Positions 53,434 to 62,900 of a stretch of 64,000 nt of DNA are shown piece by piece (position 1 is the first letter of the stretch; each line of letters starts with the position of its first letter). Position numbers and translations under genes: made by a program. The stretch comes from Oscillibacter sp. 1-3. Its GTDB lineage: Bacteria; Bacillota; Clostridia; Oscillospirales; Oscillospiraceae. The DNA lies in the NCBI RefSeq assembly GCF_000403435.2, contig NZ_KE159707.1:188274-252273 (forward strand), in the 5' to 3' direction. A model generated the notes under the pieces. That model was not told where the DNA came from. It searched no databases and saw only the letters and a program-made list of their open reading frames with translations.

Positions 53434-54053
53434 TCGGCGTCTATCTGCGGCTCTACTGGGAGTTTTTCAAAACCGGCCTCTTCGCCGTGGGCGGGGGCAT
53501 GGCCACGCTGCCCTTCCTCCAGAACATCGGCGAGACCACCGGCTGGTACACCTACGGCGACCTGATGAATATGCTGGCGGTGTCGGAGTCCACCCCCGGC
53601 CCTATCGGCATCAACATGGCCACCTACGTAGGCTTCTCCGTGGGGGGCGTCCCCGGGGCAGTCATCGCCACGCTGGGCGAGGTGACGCCCTCCATCATCG
53701 TGATCCTGATTGTGGCGGCCATCCTCCGCAGCTTCCGGGACAACGTGTACGTGGACTGGGCCTTTTACGGCCTGCGGCCCGCCTCCACCGGCCTCATCGG
53801 CGCCGCCTGCGCCTCCGTTGTGCTGGAGGTGCTGACAAACGTGGAGACCGCCGGCGGAGAGGGGAGCCTGGTGAAGACCTTCCGCCTGGGCGACGGCGGC
53901 CTGACGGCCCTGCTGAACTGGCGGGGACTGCTGCTGGCGGCGCTGCTGCTGGCGCTGACCAACTGGGTCAAGCCCACCAAAAAGCTGCACCCAATTGTGT
54001 TCATTGCCCTGTCCGCCGTTGTGGGCGTGGCGTTCGGCTTCGCGGGTACGTGA
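53430..54053 (+). CDS. chrA: Chromate transporter, second half (short-chain CHR)
   Basis: 207 residues, 4-nt overlap with the first half, GGAGGTGAGG upstream. FFKTGLFAVGGGMATLPFLQ, YTYGDLMNMLAVSESTPGPI-GINMATYVGFSVGGVPG. It has the opposite-topology half of the transporter. The overlap indicates equal production of both subunits. Confidence 0.9.
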   Translation: MIGVYLRLYWEFFKTGLFAVGGGMATLPFLQNIGETTGWYTYGDLMNMLAVSESTPGPIGINMATYVGFSVGGVPGAVIATLGEVTPSIIVILIVAAILRSFRDNVYVDWAFYGLRPASTGLIGAACASVVLEVLTNVETAGGEGSLVKTFRLGDGGLTALLNWRGLLLAALLLALTNWVKPTKKLHPIVFIALSAVVGVAFGFAGT

Positions 54054-54072
54054 GAGGCGTTTATCTTAATTA

Positions 54073-54232
54073 GGCCTTGTTTGAAAAACGGCGGAATGCC
54101 CAGCGGCGAGAGATTTTTTCGCCAATCAAGGCAAATTTTTGCAGGCGGGCTGACGCCCGGCAAGAACATTTAACGCAGAGTGGCGGATCAAGATCCACCG
54201 TTTGGGCGTTTTGGCTTTTTTCAAACAGGGCT
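54073..54232. repeat. 160 bp inverted-repeat element (copy C)
   Basis: Starts GGCCTTGTTTGAAAAACGG and ends TTTTTTCAAACAGGGCT with TA on each side (54071-54072, 54233-54234). Nearly identical to copies A and B although tens of kb away. It lies between the chrA stop and the terminator of that operon, so chrA transcripts would contain the folded RNA. Confidence 0.9.
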
Positions 54233-54252
54233 TAATAATAGTTACCGTATGA

Positions 54253-54279
54253 GGACCGCCCCTACGGCGGTCCTTTTTT
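54253..54279 (+). terminator. Terminator of the birA-chrA unit
   Basis: GGACCGCC-CCTAC-GGCGGTCC then six T. Confidence 0.85.
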
Positions 54280-54333
54280 CTTGCCCGGCGGAGGCTGGAA
54301 GCGGCGGGTTTCTCAAAAATTCGACAGCCGTAC

Positions 54334-54362
54334 TTGACGGGAGGCGCAAAAACCGATATTAT
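54334..54362 (+). promoter_or_regulatory. Promoter of the SH3b/BIG2 protein gene
   Basis: TTGACG (54334-54339), 17-nt spacer, TATTAT (54357-54362), 36 bp before the ATG. Confidence 0.7.
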
Positions 54363-54398
54363 GTAGAATGTGAAACCGTCAATTACAGGAGGACTACC

Positions 54399-55388
54399 AT
54401 GGCAATGAAACGCTGCCCCGTCTGCGGGGAGAGATATTCCGATACATACCGCTACTGTCCCTTCTGCGAGGAGGAGGACCTGGACCGGGAGGAGGAGGTC
54501 CGCCGCGCTCCGCCACGGAGCGGACGCCGCGTGGGTGTCGGCAGCGGCCGCCAGCCCAATCTGGTGACGCCCACCCTGGTGGTGCTGATTCTCTTTATGG
54601 CCGCCCTGCTGGTATACCTGCTGTGGGGAGACAAGATCGCCGACAAATTCGGCAAAGACAAGGAGCCGGACGACAAGCCCGGCGTGGAGGACCCCGTCAC
54701 GCCCGCTCAGCCGGTGCAGAAGGACCCCGTGGCGCAGGACCCCGCCGTCACGGACCCGGACGAGCCCAACGGCGATATGCCTGACGAGCCAGTCATCACC
54801 ACGCCCGGCGACACCAATACCACCACGCCCTCCAGCCCCACCGCCAGCTATGAGAGCGCCAGCGCCCTGCCCGGCGGCCTGACTTACACCAATATCAGGG
54901 ATAACGACTTCACCCGCAAGATCTCCGAGGGAGTCTATCAGCTGAAGGTCTCCGGCGGCAGCGGCACCTATACCTGGATCAGCGAGGACCCGGGCATCGC
55001 CTCCGTGGACAGCAGCGGCAATGTGACTCCTATCTCCGCGGGCATCACCCACATTCTGGTTACTGACGGCAGCAAGAAGGTCATCTGCACCGTCCGGGTG
55101 ACTGCGGGCAGCAGCACCCAGCCCGCGCCGCAGCCCTCCACGCCCACCACCACGCCCAGCAGCGGCGGTACCCTGAAAACCGGCGCTGCAACGGTCATCA
55201 ACGGCGGCAACGGCGTGCGGGTCCGCTCCGGCCCCGGCACCAACTACGATATTCTGGCCACCGTGCCCAACGGCGGCTCTGTCCAAGTGGTGCAGAGCAT
55301 GGGCAACGACTGGTACGAGATCACCTTCTCCAACGTGGGCGGCGTGACCACCACCGGCTACATGAAGGGTGAGTTCCTGTCCAACTGA
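54399..55388 (+). CDS. Zinc-ribbon membrane protein with BIG2 and SH3b domains
   Basis: 329 residues with AGGAGG upstream. A zinc ribbon at 5-26 (CPVCGERYSDTYRYCPFCEE, two CxxC), an acidic/basic linker, one membrane helix at about 56-73 (VTPTLVVLILFMAALLVYLL), a Pro/Asp-rich stalk, a BIG2-like domain (GTYTWISEDPGIASVDSSGN, VTPISAGITHILV), a second Pro/Thr linker, and a C-terminal SH3b (NGVRVRSGPGTNYDILATVP-NGGSVQVV). Cytoplasmic ribbon with an outside wall-binding domain is the likely topology. Role unknown. Confidence 0.85.
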   Translation: MAMKRCPVCGERYSDTYRYCPFCEEEDLDREEEVRRAPPRSGRRVGVGSGRQPNLVTPTLVVLILFMAALLVYLLWGDKIADKFGKDKEPDDKPGVEDPVTPAQPVQKDPVAQDPAVTDPDEPNGDMPDEPVITTPGDTNTTTPSSPTASYESASALPGGLTYTNIRDNDFTRKISEGVYQLKVSGGSGTYTWISEDPGIASVDSSGNVTPISAGITHILVTDGSKKVICTVRVTAGSSTQPAPQPSTPTTTPSSGGTLKTGAATVINGGNGVRVRSGPGTNYDILATVPNGGSVQVVQSMGNDWYEITFSNVGGVTTTGYMKGEFLSN

Positions 55389-55459
55389 ATACGCGGAATA
55401 TGAAAAGAGCGGCGGTCCCGGAAGGAACGGGGGCCGTAAAACAGTATTTTTGAAAAAAG

Positions 55460-57426
<1,967 letters not shown>

Positions 57427-57457
57427 AGGCTCTCCTTTCAAATCTTCAAAATTGTTG

Positions 57458-57896
57458 TGAAATCAAAAGTGCATTTTGCACTTTTGATTTCATGGATACA
57501 AACGTGGAGTGCAAAATGCACTTGGCGTTAAAATCAGAATTGCAAAGTGCAAGTCTGATTGAAATTTTGGCGGTGACGTTGATGTGGCCCGGTGGTCGGC
57601 GGCATTCTGACGCAGACCAGAACGAAAAGTTTTCGTTCTGATTTCAAGATTGCAAAATGCAATCTTGAAATTGACTGTATCAGCATACGCAAAATCACAG
57701 GCGCATTTCGCCTTTGATTTCTCAGGGAGGTGGCGGACATTTTGACCGCCAATCAGAACGACATTTTGACGTTCTGATTCTGGTCAACGGCAAAATGTCG
57801 CAGACCAGACTGCGCCCAGCGCAGTTTGATTTGGTGAGCCGCAAAATGCGGTTTACCTACTGTGCTAACGTGGCGGAAAATTTTTCCGCCACGTTA
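57458..57896. other. Array of at least 12 consecutive hairpins
   Basis: Inverted repeats at 57458-57492, 57508-57522, 57532-57560, 57593-57619, 57618-57640, 57641-57671, 57692-57720, 57732-57750, 57751-57779, 57780-57808, 57809-57825, 57833-57857 and 57866-57896. Several are perfect with 1-3 nt centres. Stem sequences differ, but loops repeat GCAAAATGC/GCATTTTGC or ACATTTTGA. No ORF. It fills the whole gap between the relaxase stop and tnpW. See findings. Confidence 0.9.
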
Positions 57897-57908
57897 AAAA
57901 GGATGATG

Positions 57909-59381
57909 TCAGCGGTCATGCTCTGTCTCCCGCCGTTTCTGCTGGGTCTGCTCCTGCTGGCGCAGAGCGGTGTCCACACAGCTTTTCACCTGCCGTAGCT
58001 TTTTCAGATCGTCACGTAGGTGCTTGTACCGCTCATACTCAGCGGGATAGTTCCGCTGTACCTCCGACAACTCCTGCCGCCACGCCTGGACGGGAATTTT
58101 ATCCTCTGGGGAACGGTGCTTGTCCAGCTTCCGGCGGGCCATGTGGAATGTCCGCAGCTCGCCCTCATGCTCCAACTCGAATTTCTCCCGCTGGCCCTTC
58201 CACTTGATGGCTTTCCACTTGTCGTAGATGGGTTTGGTTTCCCGGTAGAGGTCAACCAAATGAAGCAAATCCGCTACCTCCTTCTTCCGGGCCAACATAG
58301 CTTTCAGAGAATCGTTGACGGCCTCCGTCTGCTCGTTACGGAGAGCGAGGCGGGCCTCCAAATCTTCCAGGGTAAGCAGATCATTCTCCGTCAGATAATT
58401 GACCACCTCGGCAAAACTTTTGAGATTTCCAATCCGGGCATTGCGGCTCCACGCTCCGGCATTCCTGGCGGCATAGTAGGCGTTCAGGAAGTCGGCAAGG
58501 GTTGGGGCCTGGGGCTGTCTCAATTCTTCTTTTATGGCTTTTATCCAATCCGTCAGGTCAGCGATTTTCTTCCGAAGATTGCTCAGCATTTTTCGGGCCG
58601 CTTTCACCCAGCGGTTCCAATCGCCCTTATCGGTGGAAATGCCTCTGGCCTCCATCTGGCGGACGGCCACGCCCTCATGAACAGTGGGCAATATGTCGAG
58701 ACCCTGCAGCTCATAGGAGCGGTGGTCAATGCGGCACTCCAGACCCTTTTCCTCGAACTTGGCGTTGACCATAGCGGCCCACACCTCCCGCCAATGTTCC
58801 AGCGTTTCCGGGCTTCCCCAGTCGGTGGTGGGAACAGCGTCAAAGAGGGCCTTGCCGTCCTCGCCCATGATGCGGTTTCCGTTCCCGTCCAGACGGTAGA
58901 CGCGCCTCTGCTTAAAGCCCCATTTGCCGCTTTCCTCGATAGGCCGGATAGGGCAGAGGACATGAAAGTGGGGATTGGGAATACCGCCGTCCTCCTTGTC
59001 CGGCTGGTGGATGGCAAAGTCGGCAATCATGCCCCGGCCCACAAGCTGCTCGGACACAAATTGCCTTGCGAGAGCGATGTTTTCCTCCAAAGAAAATTCG
59101 TTCTGCAAGGCAATGTCAAAGCTGTATGCAAGCTGGGCTTTCTTGCCGCGCTCGGCCTTCTCCACGGCGTTCCAGAGGGTAGCGCGGTCCTGGTACTCGG
59201 CGAGGACCTGGGGCGGCAGGAGAATGCCGGTACAGACCACGCCGCCCTTGTGGGTGTAGTCGCTGACCTCGCCGTAATACTCGCTATACAATTTCTCTCC
59301 AGCTCGGTAGGCCGCAGAAGCAACAACGGACTGTCCCTCGCTCCGCCGGACCTGGGTGACGTGGAGATGGAACAGGGCCAA
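57909..59381 (-). CDS. MobA/MobL (MobQ) family relaxase
   Basis: 490 residues, TTG start immediately after the TAA of the DUF3847 gene with GAGGGCGG upstream. N-terminus MALFHLHVTQVRRSEGQSVV-ASAAYRAGEKLY is the MobA/MobL signature (S-AYR-G), and PNPHFHVLCPIRPIE provides the HxH metal-binding motif of HUH-like relaxases. Catalytic Tyr probably in the AAYRAGEKLY-SEYYG region. The C-terminal half is helical and charged (LTLEDLEARLALRNEQTEAV). It would nick oriT and lead the strand into a recipient cell using a helper conjugation system. Confidence 0.92.
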   Translation of the reverse strand: MALFHLHVTQVRRSEGQSVVASAAYRAGEKLYSEYYGEVSDYTHKGGVVCTGILLPPQVLAEYQDRATLWNAVEKAERGKKAQLAYSFDIALQNEFSLEENIALARQFVSEQLVGRGMIADFAIHQPDKEDGGIPNPHFHVLCPIRPIEESGKWGFKQRRVYRLDGNGNRIMGEDGKALFDAVPTTDWGSPETLEHWREVWAAMVNAKFEEKGLECRIDHRSYELQGLDILPTVHEGVAVRQMEARGISTDKGDWNRWVKAARKMLSNLRKKIADLTDWIKAIKEELRQPQAPTLADFLNAYYAARNAGAWSRNARIGNLKSFAEVVNYLTENDLLTLEDLEARLALRNEQTEAVNDSLKAMLARKKEVADLLHLVDLYRETKPIYDKWKAIKWKGQREKFELEHEGELRTFHMARRKLDKHRSPEDKIPVQAWRQELSEVQRNYPAEYERYKHLRDDLKKLRQVKSCVDTALRQQEQTQQKRRETEHDR

Positions 59382-59675
59382 TTATCCGCCCTCCTGCTGG
59401 TCAATCATGCGTCTGACCAGAGCGGAAACTTCCGGCAGGGAAAAGATTTGCTCCGCCAGCTTTCGGAAAGCTGCTTGGCTCAGGCCGCGCACCTCCGGGG
59501 CAACGCTTTCCACGTCGGCCCCACGGACGATAAGCCTGTGGTTTCGCTTCTTCCGCTCGCCCTCGGTGTAGTAGTGGACACGGTTCTCCAATCGGCGCTG
59601 TCGGTGCTGGTACTGCTCCCGTTTGGCAATGGCCTCGTCCCGCTCTTTCTCCAACTGCTCTCGTGATTTTTTCAT
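59382..59675 (-). CDS. DUF3847 family protein (mobilization accessory)
   Basis: 97 residues from MKKSREQLEKERDEAIAKRE. A charged coiled coil, then RVHYYTEGERKKRNHRLIVR-GADVE and RKLAEQIFSLPEVSALVRR. DUF3847 genes regularly precede MobA/MobL relaxases in clostridial elements; it may bind oriT or the relaxase. Its stop abuts the relaxase start. SD GGAGACAAACAGC. Confidence 0.85.
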   Translation of the reverse strand: MKKSREQLEKERDEAIAKREQYQHRQRRLENRVHYYTEGERKKRNHRLIVRGADVESVAPEVRGLSQAAFRKLAEQIFSLPEVSALVRRMIDQQEGG

Positions 59676-59715
59676 GCTGTTTGTCTCCTTCGATTCAGAA
59701 TTTTGAACATAAAAA

Positions 59716-59953
59716 GACCGCTTACCGGGGGTGTCCGGTAAACGGTCAGGGGTACAGTGTTCGCTTTTGCCCCGTTGAAACGTGACAGACGCGAAGCGGG
59801 TGTCATGTTTCAGCGGGGGTGCAGGGATAGCCGCAAAGCGGCGCAAGGGGTGCAGCCCCTTGTACGGAGCGCAGCGACGCAAACGGCCCGGACTTTCAGA
59901 AGTCCGGGCCGCAGCCTCGCAGAGCGCACGATACATGGTCGCAGACCATGTAT
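59716..59953. other. Hairpin-rich probable oriT region
   Basis: Five stems in 240 bp upstream of the mob genes: GACCG-TTACCGG/CCGGTAA-CGGTC (59716-59747), CCCCG-TGAAAC-TGACA with its inverse (59770-59818), CAAGGGG/CCCCTTG (59844-59862), CGGCCCGGACTT/AAGTCCGGGCCG (59884-59911), ATACATGGTC/GACCATGTAT (59931-59953). Position next to relaxase and DUF3847 genes suggests oriT; the nic site is not identified. Confidence 0.6.
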
Positions 59954-59976
59954 AGAAGTGCGCCGTTCCGGTCCCC

Positions 59977-62900
59977 CTACTGATAGCTTTCCAGATAATT
60001 CTTCAACATCTGCGCCACCTGTGCGCGGGTAGCCTGCCTCTGGGGGCCTAACCGCCCGTCTCCGTAGCCATTCAAAATGCCGTTCTCCACGGCCCAGCGC
60101 AGGGCTTCCAGAGCGTAGCCGCTGATTTCGCTCTCGTCGTTGAAATGCAGCTCCTTGTTGGTAGCTACGGGACTGCCGGAATACCGCCAGAGCATGACCG
60201 CCAACTGCTCACGGGTGATATTGTCATTGGGGCCGAACATACCGTTGCCGTAGCCGCCCACGATGCCGCACTCCGCAGCCCAGGTGATCGCCGTGGCATA
60301 CCACGCGCTGGGGGCCACATCGGTAAAGGCGCTGCCACCCGTCACAGCGGGTTTGCCCTCCCTGTTGTAGAGAATCTGTGCAAGCTGGGCGCGGGACAGG
60401 TGATTGTCCGGCCCGAACAGGCCGTTGCCATAGCCGCCCATCAGACCATTCCGCAGAACATAGTCCACGGCCTCGTGATACCATGTCCCCACGCTCCGCA
60501 GGTCGGTGAAGCTGCGAGAGGGGCAGTCCGCGCCGCCATCACATGGCTTTTGCGTATCGTCCAGCAGGAGCGTGAAGGTGGCTTTTACGGTCACGGCCCT
60601 GCTGGGCATGGTGAAGGTGTACTTCCCGCCGCTCTGAGCTGTCAGCTTGACCTCATTCCCCCGGCTGTCGGTGACAGTCAGGGTGTCCAGCACATAGCCG
60701 ATGTCCGGGGTTGCGGTTAGAGCGATGGTGCTGCCACTGGCGGCGTTGGTGCGATTGGAGGTCACTTTACCATGCTCTGGCTTCTCCACGGTGACAGCAT
60801 AGGTGGTGCTGGTGCTCCAGCCGTTAGAGCCGGACGAACCGCCTGACGTGCCACCTGTGGATTCGTCCGTCAGGATGGCAGTTAATGTAACGTCTCCGTT
60901 GGGCATGACAAAATAGGTGCTGGCGCTCAAGTAATCCTCAATCGTTCCGCCGCTGGCCTCCCATCTAACAAATCGCTTTCCAGAGGGAATTGTTGCGCTG
61001 ATTGAAATTCGTGTTCCAGCAGAGTAAGAGCCGCTGCCAGAACCGCTAGTAACGGTCAATGTGTGATGGGTAGGTTGTTCGGGGGTATCAGGTTTTGGGG
61101 GAGCAGTTAGGTCCTCTGTTTTAGCAGGAATATCTTCTGTGTTTCCACTGTTGTCCATGACCCTAAACGGCACCGCAGGTTCTTCCACGACGCAGGATGG
61201 AGTGAGGATAGTTTCGGAGGCTTGCAAATCAATTTCCGCAGTAAAGCGCTTTAGCGGCAGATCGTCCTCTGCGTTATGGAAAATGGACGTACAGGCAACC
61301 GTTTGTGCCACCGGGTCAGCGGAGGAAATTCTGACCTCCCCGCTGCCGCCGAACAAATGCGCCCGCAGCGTTTCTTCCTGACGGTCATAGTAGAAATATC
61401 CATAGGGCTTATACAAGGGAAATGAATCTGCGGTGGTGTTGACTGTCCCAACAGAATTTCCGGCATCGCCTTGAACCTCCAGAATCAAATCCCGCCCGGA
61501 TATTTCCAATGTTGTAATTGGAAGGCCGTTTGCGGCTTCTGCAAGTTCATCCTCCGCAGCCAAAGCTATCATGCGGGTTTCGGTTTCCTGCGGAACCGTC
61601 CGATAGGAACCGCAGGAAGTCCCGTCCATAGAATAGACGCGGAACCGGTTGTCAAAATCCTGCTTCCTGTTTTTGTTTATCATGATACGCTGGCCATTAG
61701 TCAGGGTCAGGACATAATACTCATCCACCTTGTCCGTGGGATTTTCGTAGGAGCGAACGCGCACCCTGCTTGGGATATAAATATCATCCACCCCTGAGCA
61801 GTCATTGATATACTGGTCGCTTGTCCCCGTGATCACGTACAGATCATTCATCGGCCCGCCGTCCATCGCGTTTCTGCCGAGTCCGCCCACCAAAATGTCA
61901 TTGATACTGCTGCCAACGAGATAGTCATTTCCGTCGCCGCCAAGCAAAACCACCTGCTCTATGAGATTTTTGTCTATAATTTCATCATCGCCGGAAGAAC
62001 CGAAGCTGAAACGTATTTGCAAATGATCCTGATTGCTGATAATCTCACACTGCTTCAGAGCCAGTGAGAGGGCATCCAGCCATAGCGGAGTTTTGACAAA
62101 ATTCAATGCGTTTTCTATAAAAGCTAACCCATCTACCCTTGTCATTTCAAACTGACGGACTTCAGGCAGTGTTTGACGATATGGCGTACTCTGCGTCAGC
62201 CAAAACCTCCCAGAGGAGCGATCATATTCCAGCATGGAACAGAGGTCGTGACAGCTGTTTTTGCCTACCGCCCCGGTGGTTGCGGTGAGAGCAGGCGCGT
62301 GGATTTGAACCGGAAGCCTGTCCGCGTTGGGGTAAGCAACCGCTTCATTAAATGTGGCTGTCCCCAAAGAGAACTGAAAAGCGTTGTTTTTACTTTCCGT
62401 CACATGATTAGTAAAATTCCAGTCGCCTGCACTATGGAAATGCTTGTAAATCTCCTCTCCACCGGCGAAATAGGCGTCCTCCATAATGAGGCCGTTGGCC
62501 CCGTTGAACAGCTCCGCCCGCTCTCCGGTCAGCAGCGAGATATAGCAGGCTATCGCGCCGCCCAGGGAGTGCCCCGTCAGCAGAATCTGCCGTCCGTCCC
62601 CGATGCTTCTCTTGTAAAAATCCACCGCGTCCGAAAATTGTTCCGGCAGCTTGTTCAGCACCGCAAATTCAATATCCGCCCAAATATCCTTGGGTGATTC
62701 CGTTCCCCGGAACGCAATGATTCTCTGATTCCGCTCCGCGTTGTCCAGCGCGACGGCGAAAAGCCCGGACGGTTCGGAAACAACGTTGACAATCTTCCAA
62801 GCACCCAGCACATCTTTATAGAAATCGGACAGTGGCGCATCCCAAACCGCCCAATTCCAAAGGGTTCGATCCGGTCCAATTGCGGCATCGGCAAAGGTTT

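Noticed and set aside
57458-57896. CRISPR array
   Set aside because: There are no direct repeats with regular spacers; stems vary in sequence and length, and no cas genes are present in the window.
58020-59666. A 548-codon plus-strand frame opposite the relaxase
   Set aside because: Antisense of a gene with clear MobA/MobL and HxH motifs.
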